Assembly (NCBI GenBank): GCA_029582165.1
Contig: CM055868.1
Location: 8,383,501 to 8,447,500, forward strand
Source: Portulaca oleracea
Lineage: Eukaryota; Streptophyta; Magnoliopsida; Caryophyllales; Portulacaceae
Direction: 5' to 3'
DNA length: 64,000 nt
The translations under genes were made by a program, and so were the position numbers. Positions 1 through 13,097 of the stretch are shown here, in pieces. The first letter of the stretch is position 1. Every line of letters begins with the position of its first letter. The notes beneath the pieces were generated by a model. That model saw nothing but the letters and a program-made list of their open reading frames with translations. It was not told the DNA's origin and searched no databases.

Positions 1-1382
1 GGAAACATCATCATATTTGGGTTTGGATTTGAATTGAGTTTCTCGGTGATTGGGATGAATTAATTTCGGGATTAGGGTTTGTAAAAGAGTTGGAATTAGG
101 GCATTCTTTTTTGGGATGGGAACTTTGACATTGTTGATTGTATTTGTATGTGTATATCCATTCTTCCTTGTATCTAATTTCCAATTTGGTGATTCAATTG
201 AGAGACACATTTTTCCCCATTGGAAGCTTGTGCAGTTGTTTCATGGTTTCTTCAACCTTTTGATTGCTTAATTAATTAATTAATGTTTTTGTTTTCTGGG
301 GGCTATGAAGAAAATGGTGTTTTATGCTCTTAATTCTCGATTTGGTACTTCCCCTATCAGTTCTTTTGTCCCTTTGAATTACATGATAATCAAACATAAA
401 AAACCTTTACCATTAATGTACAATACTGTATTACATGAAGTACTATCATAGTTGTAAACTTGTAATTTTTGGTATATTATCTGTGAGTAATTGTCCATCA
501 AAGAAGAATAAATACTTCGCCGAATTCATAATTTTGAAAGGAACCATTGTAAGCAACTGATGAGAACATGAAAATGAATGTAATAGTTTCGTAAAGATGA
601 ATTCTGCTCTCGAGCGGGGAAAAAACCTATGAAGAATACTATGAGTGATTGTCTGATTGATTTTGTTCATTTATTCGAAAAAAAAAGAACATAATGACAA
701 GAAATAAGAACGATAAATAAAGATGTGCCTCTCTTGTTTTCTGGTTTTAGGCTTTAGGGATCATCCTTTGGTACATAGTGAGGGCCAATTACTAGCCAAT
801 TACTCTCGGTTTTTTTGAATAAACGGAATAAAAAATCGAATGAACCATTCGATTCGGTTTTGGTTCAGTTTTCAGTTTTTCGGTTCAAAACTGAATAATG
901 CACAGCCCTACCGCCAAGAATTGAACCTTGGCAAAGAGTTTGGAAGATGGCAGTGGTTACCAACTTGGTAACCACCTCTTTAGTCTACTTTATGTATAGA
1001 TGAAGAACCCAATGTTGCCATGTTGGGCAATGTTTTCATCTGGGTTTATAATGACCAGCGACATTCCTCAATAAACTATCCTCTGCTTGCTTTCTAGTTT
1101 CTATAGATTAGTAGACAGTCAATTGTTTTAAACTAAGGTTTCAAGACCGCGCTATATGCAGATTCGAGTATGACTAGTGCAATCGACTGCCTGCTCCCCC
1201 AACTTTTTTTGTTTGGGGGTAAAAAAAAATAAAATAAAACAAAAACAGTACACTACCTTTAGCAGGACTTCATTGTAATCTTACTAGGAGAACAAGTCTT
1301 AAATGTTGAGCTTAATGCAACCAAAAGAAAATTTTTCTAGTTTCTTTTTGAGACCATTAATTGGGACTTCTAATTTTCTCAG
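1..1382. other. Unassigned left end, probably intron or upstream part of the MutS2-like gene
   Basis: No exon is recognised here. The DNA is AT-rich and non-coding in all frames at useful length. Because the first exon supported downstream lies in the middle of the MutS2 family protein, the N-terminal exons must lie left of the window or be hidden here. Bases 800-905 hold a short low-complexity stretch of repeated TTCGGTT/AACCGAA-type motifs that looks like decayed repeat DNA. Confidence 0.4.
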
Positions 1383-4300
1383 GATTTCAGAAGGAGAAAG
1401 ATGTATGGAGAAAATATCAGCCAGCGAGAAATTACACAAAATATTCAAATGCTACGAGATAAGGTAGCTATTTAGCATTTGGAGTTTTGTTAAAGTTTCT
1501 TATAATCCATCGTTTTGTCTATTGCTTTAATGAGTTCTGTGATGTTAGGTTGCTGAACTGGAAAAGGCTCACCCAGTTCCAGTTGATTTTCTTATTGATA
1601 AGAATACTAGAGTTCTTCTTATTACTGGCCCTAATACGGGAGGCAAAACTATTTGCTTGAAAGCAGTTGGATTGGCTGCCATCATGGCAAAAGCAGGTGA
1701 AACTCTTCCTCCATTTCTCGACCTTCAAAATTGAGTACCACCTTGAATTTGTGACCTACAACATTGGATAATACAGCATTTTCTGGACCATCCTCGCCTT
1801 CTGTATCGAAGAAATGTTCATACAAAGAAGAGATTTGGGGGGGGGGGGGGTTCTGTCTGGCAATATATTACAGTTGATTCCAGGATCTCAAACCATATTT
1901 TGTTTAGATCGGCATCCTTTTTAAGGCAGGGATGGGCGTCATCGGAAAAGTGGAAAACAGAATCAAATTTCTGATGCTTCATATTTCATAATGAATCTTC
2001 TCTCAGTCGTTGAAAATGGATGTATACAGCTCACTATCAAGGGGATGGGCCGGGTGGAGGTGGGATTAGTGCAGGCTTTATTTGAAATATCCAGCTGCTG
2101 CACTACATTTTATAATTGTTGTCCAGCTGATAATGTTCTTGCTTAAGCTTTGTTCATCTAGTTCACTCCAGAGTCCCTCCAGCCACTCCACGCTTGGTGT
2201 TGTTGATAGCAATAATGTTACATTTAGTCAAAATATAAGAAGGGGGGAGGGGGTTAGTGCTGTGTACTATCCAGCCACTGAATGGTTCTGAATGTGTATG
2301 CATAAATCATAGATGCACTCCAAGCTTTTATTATGATTATCCTGGTTTATTCAGGTGAAAATAATGTACTATTAACAATGTTTCATAATTCATTCTCAGG
2401 CCTGTATGTGTTATGTTCTGAACCTGCACGGATGCCATGGTTTGATTCTGTTTTTGCTGATATTGGTGATGATCAGTCATTATCACAGTCTTTATCTACT
2501 TTCTCAGGACACCTCAGACAGATTAGTGTAAGTACAGGGCTCAGTTATTTAGGAAACATAATTGAATTGCTCTTTGTTTTCCATCTTCAACATACTGAGG
2601 ACACTGTTGATTGACACAACTGGTTAGGTTTCTGAAGATTTGAATTGCTCTTTATTTAGGAATCCATTATTAACTAGAATCCCTTTTATTATTAATGAAT
2701 ATTTGTATGCATTACAGATTAAATGGAATATCAGTTTGATAGAGGCAGTTTTAGTTTTTTGGAAGCCAGTAATGCATGTATTAAGGTATAGTCCACCTAT
2801 AAAAAGTTATATTAGGATACAATCCTATATCCTTGTTATAGTCAAATTTCTACCTCATGATTGAGATATTCAGGGATCATTTGTGACAGAACCTCTTACA
2901 AGTTATCGATCTTTACTATGCAAGTTTGATGTAATTAGTTGACAAGTCTGATTTTTTCCCAGTTTAAAAGCTCTTGCAGTGAAGTCCATTGACATTGGAA
3001 AGAATGCCTGTCCAAGTAGATAGATAAAATTACTGACCTACAGCTGTGTTTCATTGCTTTCTTTTCTTTCTCACTGTCACGAATGCATTGCTTTGAGTTC
3101 ATTTTAATGATTTGTACCTTGATACAGTTCTTTTAGTTTGTAGAGTATTTATTCTTCCTGTTATGTTCTGTCTTAATGTTTCAACACATCTTACGTTCTT
3201 CCATTGGTTACTATATAGTAGTGATTCAGGTTCTTCACATGCTTAACGCAATGCACTTGGTATGGCCCACAGGATATACAAGCCAACTCTACCAATCAGT
3301 CACTGGTGCTTCTGGATGAAGTATGTATTGACTCTACGATTTCTTGTCCTCAATATTTATAACATTGTTTATGTAGCTCTTATACATGGGTTACATTCAA
3401 GCTATGTATCCCAACAGGGGATGATTGGCAAAACATTAGATTTGTGATACTTGGACCTGGTTACAAGTGCTTTGACATGGATATTATAAGGCATCACACT
3501 TACTATTTTTCGATTTTGCATGTTTTGGCACTCTACTGCAATTATCCACAATTTATTGCCTTTTGGAGAGTGAGTCATTTGATGATGGTAGATGAAAGGG
3601 TGCTTCATTTCTGAGTAACTTAGGCTTTATCTGCCTATACCATTTACTAGTGATGATGTCTGTCATATAAGATGGCTCCATCAAGTGCCACTGCCAACTG
3701 TAATGAATCTTGGTTGAGTGATTATCTTCTACCCTTTGTATGTTAGATTGGTGCAGGCACTAACCCCCTGGAAGGAGCAGCTCTTGGCCTGTCTATACTT
3801 GAATCTTTTGCCAATGCTGGTTCCTTATTAACCATAGCCACAACACATCATGGTGAACTCAAGACATTGAAGTATAGGTATATGATCTAAGCCTTGATAT
3901 TTGGAAGTATTTCATTCCCGCCAAACAGCTTCTTCCAGGATGTACAAGTCTTATGTTCTCAAACTGCGCGTTTTATTATCCTGTTCCCAATGGATTAATG
4001 GCTATTTAAGGCTCACAAGAAATAAGCTTGACATGCTTCTGTGACTGAACTGGGCAGCAATGAAGGCTTTGAGAATGCATGCATGGAGTTCGATGAAATC
4101 AATTTGAAGCCAACTTATAGGATTCTTTGGGGAGTTCCAGGTTTCGATCTCTGAAACTTTATTAATTTGTAGAATTGTTTGATAATTACTTTTCTGTGGT
4201 GAGGTTACTGATAGTGTCCTGGAATTCACTCAAGGACTATGTTCTGTCTGGGTTCCAAACCAGGGTTTAGGCTCACTGTTTCAGTCCCATTTTCTTTGAG

Positions 4301-7137
4301 TTTGTATCCTCCTTTCATGTTTCTTTGTCCTGCTGACATTTGATGTTTCATTGCAGGGCGTTCAAATGCAATAAATATAGCTGAGAGGTTAGGGTTACCG
4401 AAAGTTATTTTGCATGATGCTCGCAAACTTTATGGAGTGGCCAGCGCAGAGATTGATGAGGTGAAACTTTTATTAATGATTGCAGTTCTGTTTAAAATGA
4501 ATTTCATATATTTTTATTAATAACAGAACAAATGTCTATTCTTTTCGGCAAACATGCAGGTCATATTTGAATTGGAGAAATTCAAGCAAGATGTTGAGGA
4601 ATATGTACATGAAGCACAACAGTATTTGAAGTGAGTGTAACCCCCTCCCCAAAAACAATAAAAATAAAATTGAATTAGTTTGCTGTCTAGGCCTATTGGG
4701 CAAGTTGCTGATTACTGGTAAATGAATTGTCTTATTGTTTTCGAACTACTTTTCTGGATAAGTCATGCGATGTTCTTAAGTTTTTATTTTCTGCGAGAGT
4801 GATCGTTCTTATCTTTTGCTGTTATGAACCACAAAAGAAAAAGAAACTATGACATCTGTTTCAGTTCAGGGTATGGGGAGCTTTTTAGGCTGCATTGATG
4901 GAAATTAAGAGGGAGTAATCACTAAGCAAAGAACTTGGAAAATTGCTCGACTAACCTGCGGTGATGAGTGCACCTGGATTATAGATAGGGGTTTAGAGGA
5001 GATCTTCGGGATGTTATATTAGCTAGGAGCCTAGGATTCTTCCATTGGCCCAATAGGGTTAGTTTTATCATACCATTTGATTCACTAAACATTTTTGCTC
5101 TTGCTAAGAGATTGCATGAAGTCAATTATTTTCTTCTCATCCCTAGTCAAGTGAGGTCACAATCACAACAATTGTCTGGTAATGAGAGCTATTGGGCTTC
5201 CCTTAAGATGTTCTTCCAAGGCTCAAGGGTGGGGGCATTGATAAATAGATTCAGCTTTCTTCTCAGTCTGACCTTTAGATTGAGATCCCAGCTTAGGATC
5301 CTATCTAAATCAAATTTCCTTCCATTTGACCATGTGTCCCTGATGCTTTCTTTAAAGGTAGTTCCTGGTCTCTGACTGTGGCATACTATTAAAATGTGAC
5401 CCCGCTGAGGTATACTGTTGTGTCCTTTTAGCTGTGAATGTGTTCATATAATGCTGTCAAGACCCTGCAATGCATCCTATATGTCTTGTTCAAAGGTTTG
5501 AGCCAATGCATGAAGTCATTCCCAAAAGATAGATCTTAGCATTTTTCACTATGGCCAGTAAGGTCCATTATGTACTGTTTTTGCAGTTGAAAGGTGTTGG
5601 AAAATTTTGTGCTTTAGGATTCAACGAACTGGCCGTCAAACTTTGTGGTTCATTACGAAGGGTTATACAACCATTGGGCCTCTCTACAGGGTAAACCATA
5701 GTGTGATTACAAGTAAGGGGTGGTGGTCACATCACACTAGCACCTAGCTAGGCCCAACGGAGGCCTAGCCTGGAAAGCAGGCCTACAAGGGGACGGAGCC
5801 TTAGCCCTGAAAATAGGCCCACAAGGATGCTCTAAAAGCAACACAATATCCGCCAAGGAAATTGTGGCCACTTGGGTTTGAACCATGGTGGGGAGAACTT
5901 CCAACTCCCATACCACTTTAGCACTAAGATCTTGTTAGTCTTTCCAATTGAAGTACTTGCAGAGAGTGAGATTATCCATCGAGTGTTTTCTACTTGTTAA
6001 GTCTCTATGCTTACCTTCTCCCTATAAATGTTGAACATCTGCTTCAAGCATGGTTACCACGAATGCTTCCCAGATTGCTTAGTCCTAAATTGCTAAATCC
6101 GGTCACTATCACTACTTTTTTGACAAAATTAGTTTAATTTAGGCTTCAAATCACTCATTCCTGGATCATCGGAGGATAAAGCAATCCCAGTAACTGTGGC
6201 TTCACAATACCTGTGATTCATGCCCTACTAAACATTTTTTCATGTGCTTTCTAAAGGGTTTCAAAAGAACTTCACAAGAAGCTCCTACAAGTTGATAGGA
6301 AACTCAAGGAACACAGTTCGGATCTAAGATACAGAAAGGCGCTACATGTGTCAGAGTTTGCATCTAAGGCCCGCTCAACTCTCCACAGGAAGCTACAGCA
6401 GTATCGTGCATCAGCACGTCAGACTCCCCAGCAGCCTGCAGCACCAGACACTAGCCCTTCCCAAACAGCAGTCAACAGCCAGCAGTCTACTGTAGGCGGT
6501 AGTGTCCTCACTGTAGAAACTAAGACCGCTATGACAGAAGCAACCAAGCAATCATCAACAGGTCAGTATTGGGTTTGTTCTTTTCAGGGGTATGAGAAGC
6601 TTCAGTAAAGTCTAGACTCAAGATTGGTAAATTTAGGTAAAGTTAAAATGTTGAGTGTTGCAAATATCGGAAGAGTCACTAAAATAGGATAGGATTCGGC
6701 AAGTGGGTAACAAGTAATAACCCTTCAAAGGACAGGCCATTTCTGTTCTTTAGAAGGGTAAATGCCCCATTTATCCAACCCTACCTAAATTTACTGATTT
6801 TTACCCGTGCTTTCACCACTTTAACTTTTTAACTTTTACCTAAATTTACCCAACTTTATCTGACCTTACATTATCCTTTTAGAGAACAATTAGTAAATTA
6901 CCTATGCTAGTTAGAATTGCTGAAGTCAACTCAAGTCAATTATCTAACCAGTTATTCTGTGAAGGTGCAGAGAGTGGGAGTAAGAAGAGTAAAGTGCCCA
7001 TAGTTGGTGAGATTGTTCAAGTGACATCCTTGGGGACGAAGGCGACGGTTCTGAAGGTGGAACCATCTAAAGAAGAGGTTCTAGTTCAAGCTGGTAAGTT
7101 GAAGTTGAAGCTGAAATTCTCTGATATTAAAATTTGA
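1383..7137 (+). CDS. MutS2-like DNA mismatch repair/recombination ATPase, 3' ten exons (partial)
   Basis: Ten exons can be joined in frame across GT-AG introns: 1383-1463, 1549-1696, 2400-2527, 3273-3320, 3747-3877, 4058-4140, 4357-4460, 4560-4630, 6257-6561 and 6971-7137 (stop TGA), giving about 421 residues. The Walker A motif TGPNTGGKT ends at 1650, the Walker B LVLLDE lies at 3303-3320, followed by GAGTNPLEGAALG, and the TTHHGELK switch/H-loop is in exon 5. After the ATPase comes a charged helical region (exons 7-9, KFKQDVEEYVHEAQQ then KELHKKLLQVDRKLKEH). The C-terminus is a small basic beta-rich segment (VGEIVQVTSLGTKATVLKVE). No Smr nuclease domain is visible before the stop. Bacterial MutS2 proteins act on branched DNA or collided ribosomes; plant members are usually predicted to be organellar, but the N-terminus is outside the window, so targeting cannot be judged. 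The first exon listed (27 codons) is the least certain. Confidence 0.88.
6576..6888. mobile_element. Fold-back MITE-like element in the last MutS2-like intron
   Basis: The ends are inverted: TGTTCTTTTCAGGGGTA on the left against the complement of TTATCCTTTTAGAGAACA on the right. Inside, GGTAAATTTAGGTAAAGTT on the left half recurs inverted on the right half (AACTTTTACCTAAATTTACC). There is no coding capacity. The same motif family occurs in introns of two other genes in this window (11.69-11.85 kb and 29.3-29.8 kb). A target duplication was not found with certainty. Confidence 0.55.
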
Positions 7138-8234
7138 TGGGTAAATAAATATCAAGTGGATTTTTCATTTTTCAAGCCTGTACATTCCTCTTCAAAAGTA
7201 ACTCTTGGAGGAACTCTAGGGGTATAGTTGTAAATTTGGTTTTTTCGGTTTAATACATATATATTGAACCATCCACCAGGATTTCTTATTTGGTTGGTCT
7301 TCCTCCGGGATTGTATTACATGGTATCAAACTCAGTCTCAAAGTTGTCCTAAAGTTGAGTTGTAAATTTGTGTTTTACGCTTCGCAAATGGCAAAGCTTT
7401 TCAAACAAGTTCAAAATGAAACAATTGCATTATCGGCATAACGTCTTTGCATTGCAATATCGAACTCTTGCATGAGATGGTTGTGAATTATTTTGTACAA
7501 TTATTTTGTAAATGAATTAACTTTTTGGTATATTGAGGTTTGGAAGATGAATTATTTGATACTAGTACTTTGAAAATGAATTATTCGGTCTATTTATCTT
7601 TGTACTTGGTGTTTTAAAACATGGCAATTTTAAATTTGATTGGCATGAAGGCCTTGGTAGGGTGGCAAATGCCTCTACTCAATCAATTTCATGATCTTTG
7701 CAAGTTGAATTTGCACAAACTGAGATACTTATCAATGTCTTGTTATGTTTCTATGCTTGTTTCTTAGTGTTGTGATTTGTGGAGTTTTATGCTTAGTTGT
7801 AATTTATAAAATGCATGAGGAAATAAAGGATACTTTTATCATTGGTAACAATCATCCCTCAAAAACAGCAAATCAATAAACTTGATTAACTTAAATCTGT
7901 CATGCTATTAGTTTTACCTTGGACTTAATATCAGAGTAATACAGAAACAACAAAGATTAAGGGACCAATAATTCATTTTTAAAGTAGCAGTTCTAAATAA
8001 CTCAATTGTCAAAATTTGATTTATCAATTAGTTAATATTTATTATAGAACACAATAAAATTGACTTGAATTTTGTTAAGAAATTCGAAAGAAACTTTCCA
8101 TAACAAATGGGGAAAAAAAAAAAAGAAAGAAAAGAAGTAATGAATAACGATGAGTTGACTAAGTTGAGGGGGCAGTCTATTTAAAAAACGTCTTCAATAT
8201 AAAAATGTAAAAGCTGTCAAATTTGAACAACAAA
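7138..8234. other. Intergenic region between the MutS2-like gene and tRNA-Leu
   Basis: AT-rich DNA with no supported gene. The first part should hold the MutS2-like 3' UTR and poly(A) region. The last 50 bases hold the tRNA upstream elements: an AT-rich TATA-like stretch (TTCAATATAAAAATG near 8,192-8,206) and CAACAA directly before the tRNA. Confidence 0.5.
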
Positions 8235-8274
8235 GTTGAGATGGCCGAGTTGGTCTAAGGCGCCAGATTAAGGT

Positions 8275-8307
<33 letters not shown>

Positions 8308-8314
8308 TCTCAAC
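8235..8314 (+). tRNA. tRNA-Leu (anticodon AAG)
   Basis: The 80-nt sequence folds as a class II tRNA. A 7-bp acceptor stem pairs GTTGAGA with TCTCAAC. The D-arm begins TGGCCGAGTTGGTCTAAGG (A box). The anticodon stem CCAGA/TCTGG encloses loop TTAAGGT, so the anticodon is AAG at 8,270-8,272, reading CUU. There is a long variable arm, and the T-arm is GTGGGTTCAAATCCCAC (B box). Upstream CAACAA and a downstream T-rich run (TTTCTATTTTTCT) fit plant RNA polymerase III start and stop signals. No intron is present. CCA is not encoded, as expected for a nuclear gene. Confidence 0.96.
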
Positions 8315-10684
8315 ATTTCTATTTTTCTAAAATTTATTTAGATTACAAACTACCATTCTGCTTCTGCATGTAGCAAAGCAATAACGTATTAAATTTTCTC
8401 TGACAAGATAACTTCCAGTACTTTATGACAACCTTTTGATTTCTTGTCTACGTACATAGTACAAATTATAGATATGAAATGTCAATTCTAGATGAACTGG
8501 TGAAGCATTGAACTCGCTGGAATAGCCAACAATATTTATCCATTGTGGTGGGTTGTAATAAGAGTGTATAGCATGTGAGTTCTTATTATCCAACCTCATT
8601 TTATTCAATTCTTGGGGGAAAAAAAAAGTGATTCAAGTCTTGATGTCTAAGTTCGTGTTTGACAATGGTGTTTGGGGCAGGGTTTAGTATCTTCATCGAG
8701 TCAAAATTAAAATTGGACAATTATTGGTGTTCAACCGCTCAATTGACATTTATATTTTATGTCAATTTACATAAATCAGCTAACCCAACTACAAAATCTA
8801 CCGAGCACAATTTTTATTTGAAAGGTGATCCGCTATTCACTACTTAAAAATATTACACACTACCTAAACTACTATCAATTATCTAAACCACTAATTTTGA
8901 TGAACATGCCTAAATGAAAGCTAAAAATACAAGTATATCAAATACACTATGGATTACTTTTTATGGTTATGGGAAGAATCACACGCTTCCCATGACATAC
9001 AACTGAATCTCAAGTTACAAAGACAGGTCTTGTTTTCCTTATCACATCAAACACACATAAGTCACAACTCAGCCAAAGGAACCTTTCCTACTCACATGAT
9101 TTCTCCTCAATGTTAGGTCCAATGTAAAGGCAAATAATATTTGTTACGCGTGTCCCTAAGGGAGCGTTTGGTTAGAAAACTTTCGAAAAAATTATTCAAT
9201 ATTTCTAAATTAACAAACTTTTCATGTTTGGTTGTCCTTAATAAATGAAAAAATTTTAATGTGAAGTTCATTATTTCACTCAAGCTCAGACTGCTTAGTA
9301 AATAATTTCTTAAGTGACTTGGGTAAGTCTCTCCCGAGAATATTTTATGGAAAGATCTTTCACAGTAGACTACCAAACGCACCATGTATAATAGATTCCA
9401 AGTGGATAAAAGGTTGTTCAAATCAATCGGACAATCACACACAATATTTCTTGTTTTTTTTTTTTTAATATCCTTGATCTCTTTCAAAATCTGTGTTATG
9501 GGTGGTTTTCACTTACCACATCTATCCTAGTTACCCATTCACTTTCAAGACTCTATAACTATAACTGTTTCCATTTTTTGTTGTTGAAGGATATGATTAC
9601 AACCTTTTTAACAAATATCTTTAATTGAGTTGTACTTCTAATTTGTTCATAATAACTCTGTTTAAATATAATTATAGAGCAACAATTATAGAATAAGTTT
9701 TCCTTCACTTTCAAGACTATTTAAAGTACAACTCTTTCCAATTTTCTTATGTGATGGATATGATATGATTACAACCTGTTTAACAAGTATTTTCAACCAA
9801 ATTATACTTGGAATTCATTAATGATGACATAATTGAATGTTAATTGTGTGTATTTCTTTCTCTCTTCTTTTTTGACATCCACACATTGATTCCTATTCTC
9901 TGTTTGGCAACTCATTGGCAAAAAACTCTTCCAAAATATGGCTTCCCTTGTTTGTGGAGAAAGTGACAATTTATTCCATTACTTGCACAAACAGGAATGG
10001 TTTTGTAGTTAATCGTCGACGTTAATGATAAGAATCGTATGGAAGAAACATAAATTAGTGTTCGATCGGGGCAATATACGACATCATACAATGGATCATG
10101 ACTCATGAGCATCATAAAATAGAATCAACAATGGTATGCTATATTCTTAAGAATTTTGTAAACCTTAGAAACTAAAAAAGACACATTGATCTTGAAAGTG
10201 AGCATATTCTTCTTAGTTAGCTCACACTTGAGAAGAAATAAACCTTACTAACCAATAGTATAATAAGAGACATTGATCTCATAAGTGAGTATAGTCTTTA
10301 CACATACTCAAGAATAAAGAGACCCATGTTGATAAGATGCAAGACAAAATCTTGTCTCCTTACAACTCTCGATGACATGAGTACGAGCCCGTGGAACAGA
10401 TCCGGTTCAAGTAAGGTCGTTGGAAAGATACAATCTACGTACACATCTAGCAACTTTTTTTTCCCTCAAAACAATCAAACAAAAATATCACAAAACAACA
10501 TGAATGTAGCAATCGAGTTCAACAAGGATTGAGTGTGGATTGCTTTACTTTCATTTCTCATTGTACATCATTCGATCTTCTTCTTTCTCCACATGACCAA
10601 TTATGTGAAGATGAAGACCAACATTGTAAAACTACAAGTTGAACAATGGATGAAACAAGTTCAACCCACTAACTACCTACCTAG
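8315..10684. other. AT-rich intergenic region
   Basis: No gene is supported. The longest ORF here (124 aa, minus strand, 9,113-9,487) overlaps a MITE-like repeat and is low-complexity, so it is not treated as a gene. The right end should contain the 3' UTR of the DUF599 gene, which reads leftwards. Confidence 0.5.
9160..9383. mobile_element. Short MITE-like element with GCGTTTGGT ends
   Basis: The left end reads GGGAGCGTTTGGTTAG and the complement of the right end reads GGTGCGTTTGGTAGTC, so the termini are imperfect inverted repeats about 220 bp apart. The inside is AT-rich and non-coding. Ends of this kind are common in short non-autonomous hAT-like elements of plants. A clear target duplication was not seen. 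Confidence 0.45.
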
Positions 10685-12715
10685 TTAGTTTGTTCTTTCT
10701 TCATCACTATTTGCAAAGACACACTCGTTGTTGCTGCTAGTATTGCTCCCGAAATCAAGCGTAAAATCCAAGAAATAGAACAAGAAGACGAGAGCCACAC
10801 AGCTACAAAACATCGGTATGGGCCCAAAGATCCAAAGAAACAACGGGAGGGAGAAGTAGAAAGCACGCAAGCCAAGGGACCAGAAATAACCTCCCCTATT
10901 GACCGTGCGACTGACATAGTCCGCGGTCAAGTAGGGAGAAGCCATCTTCTTGAAGGGCACATTAATGAGGATGCTTGCATGGCTATAGTACCTAATCGAC
11001 TGCACATTGAGCAAGAACGCCAAGAGAAAACATACAAGAATGCTGAAGAACTTCAAGGAGGACCCTATTTGGCTCTGGTCCCCGAACACGAGCCCTAATG
11101 CATGGTTCGGCCCTCCGCGACTTGTCATGAGGACCGCGATCACTGAGCTCAGGGTGATGGCCGTCGATGCCAAGAGTGTCGATGCCATGATGTTGTTCCT
11201 CAGGGTTTGTACTGCCAACACTGCGTTCTTGGTGTCCTGCCCCATGTTTTCGTTTTATTCAGGATCATTGGGTAGATAATAAACAGTAATGGCCACAAAA
11301 ATGTATGGAAGTAAAAACACCGGTTGGCCTAAATCATTGTTTGAGTTCATTTGGTATGTGCAGGGCTATCAAAAATTTGGGTTTGGGTCCTTTCATGTCC
11401 GAATGAATCCAGCATCAAATGAAAACTTAATGTTTAATATCCAATTGTCTCGCATATTCTTCGGGTCAGACAAGCCTATATTCGGATTTGGACAATAGAA
11501 GTATGAAAAATATGTGTTTTAGATTTTAGGTCAAATCAATCAATGTCAAAATTGGGATGACTACTATGATCTTACCTTGTTTATTCCAAGTCAGATTGAA
11601 CCGGATATTCATGTTTGACATTTTTTTGAGAACCCTAAGTGTATGCATAGTCACTAGGATTCCCGAAATGGGCCAAAACTAGACTAAAAGGGTATGTTCT
11701 TTTCAGGGGTACGGAGACATTGGGGCAAAAGTAGGGAATAGTAAATTTAAGTAAAAATAGAAAAGTTGAGTGTTGAAAGTATGAAAAGAATGGGTACAAT
11801 AAAGTAAGGTTAGGTAAAGTGGGTAATAGTCCTCCTAAACGAGGAAAAAGTAGCTATTTGCATTCCAAAAAGATGAATCCCGGAGATGGTCCTAGTAACC
11901 ATTTGCATATGTCAAGTTGTCAACCAATATCATCTATATTGTGTTTTGGTAAAATGAAGAATGCAAGAGTATTCCAATTGCATCATGCATTCATATCCTA
12001 CCAAGGATTATTAAAGTAATCCTAACTCAAATAGTTAGTCATACTCCATGCCCTCAAATCCCAAATCCAATATGCCAATACCCCAAAAGTCATGCTACAA
12101 AACACGACGTAAGAGTCTAATGTAACAGTCCAACCCATGAACTAAATTTAAAGAGACTAGTTACGATTGACCCAAGATTTCCAAACAGTTCATTCCAAAG
12201 ACAGTACTCCATGGGAAAGAGGTAAGTTACTTTACTTTAGTCCATTGCACCATAAGATATCTAAGAAAGATTGTAAATCTCAAAAAAGCTAAGTAACTAA
12301 GGTTCAAATTCAATAGCATTCAAACCTCCAAGTCCAAACACCCAAAACTGAATCTAAGAACCAAAATCAAAAATTCTTTAATACCCATGTGCCAAATTCT
12401 GACATGCAATTAAGCAAACCTAATTCATTGTAATTAAAACCTTTACTTGTACCCAAAATCAAGATTTCTCTTTTTTCTCTTTAATATAAAAAAACAAGAT
12501 ATTCAGAAAATATAATGAGAATGAAGAAAAACATGAAGTAATTTTATGTTTACCTCCATCATGGCTTGAACCCAGAGACCTCGATTGATAGCATGAATAC
12601 CAACGATGGTTTTGGTAGGCTGCTTCATGATCTTGTGAAGAAGCCATAGATGGTAACCCGCCATTATCGATAAACCTAACGGCACCAATATGAAATCCAG
12701 CAACACCATTTCCAT
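10685..12715 (-). CDS. DUF599 family integral membrane protein (two exons)
   Basis: Exon 1 is 12715-12554 (54 codons) and exon 2 is 11236-10685 (183 codons plus stop), giving 237 residues, the usual size for plant DUF599 proteins. The join is in phase: ATG GAG before a GTAAAC donor and GAC after a CAG acceptor, giving the family-typical junction VQAMMEDTKNAVLAVQ. Other family marks are an N-terminal hydrophobic helix (MVLLDFILVPLGLSI), then GYHLWLLHKI, LRNNIMASTLLASTAI, and the block YVSRTVNRGGYFWSLGLRAFYFSLPLFLWIFGP. Four or so membrane helices are visible. The biochemical function of DUF599 is not established. The intron (about 1.3 kb) carries a copy of the TTCTTTTCAGGGGTA repeat seen in two other genes here. 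The in-frame ATG at 12994 would add 93 low-complexity residues and was not chosen. Confidence 0.9.
11690..11850. repeat. Intronic copy of the TTCTTTTCAGGGGTA repeat
   Basis: The sequence GGGTATGTTCTTTTCAGGGGTACGGAG, followed by AAATTTAAGTAAAAATAG, AAAGTTGAGTGTTGAAAGTATG and TTAGGTAAAGTGGGTAA, matches the order of motifs in the MutS2-like intron element (6.58 kb) and the thaumatin-like intron 1 element (29.3 kb). Only one half of the fold-back structure is evident. Confidence 0.5.
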
Positions 12716-12971
12716 TTTCGACTTTTTTTGAGGTTCGATCTTGATCTTTTTTTTTTCTGGGTTTGATCGAATGGGAATATTCTCCCAACAAAAATGGGAA
12801 AAATCGATCCTCTTTTTGTTATTTTCTCCTTTGTGTTCTCTGGTGAAGAAGAAAACAGAAGAGAAAGAGAGGAAATAAAGCCAAGTGTAAGAGAGGAATG
12901 TGAATTGGGGGGGTTGAGTAAAACCAAAACCCGCAGGATTTGATGATTTCATTTTATCAACGGGTTGTTTG

Positions 12972-12979
12972 TATATATA
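12972..12979 (-). promoter_or_regulatory. Candidate TATA box of the DUF599 gene
   Basis: On the minus strand this reads CCTATATATACAAAC, about 260 bp upstream of the chosen ATG. The intervening sequence is rich in CT/GA tracts, as plant 5' leaders often are. Position is the only support. Confidence 0.4.
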
Positions 12980-13097
12980 GGCTCTATGTACCATGATTGC
13001 GTCACACTTTCAACAATATATGTATTCATATAGAGATATTATATGTATCTTATAATTCCAATGCGTTGTTAGGTACTGCTCCTTCGGTTATATATTA

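Noticed and set aside
1519..1728. Minus-strand ORF over the MutS2-like Walker A exon
   Set aside because: It is a shadow of the plus-strand exon whose protein motifs are unmistakable.
5690..5940. tRNA-derived SINE in a MutS2-like intron
   Set aside because: GGGTTTGAACCATGG resembles a B box and the text is unlike the rest of the intron, but no A box, tail or target duplication could be placed.
12716..12994. N-terminal extension of the DUF599 protein from ATG 12994
   Set aside because: The added residues are low-complexity (lysine- and serine-rich), overlap the expected 5' leader, and the family starts close to the hydrophobic helix at ATG 12715.
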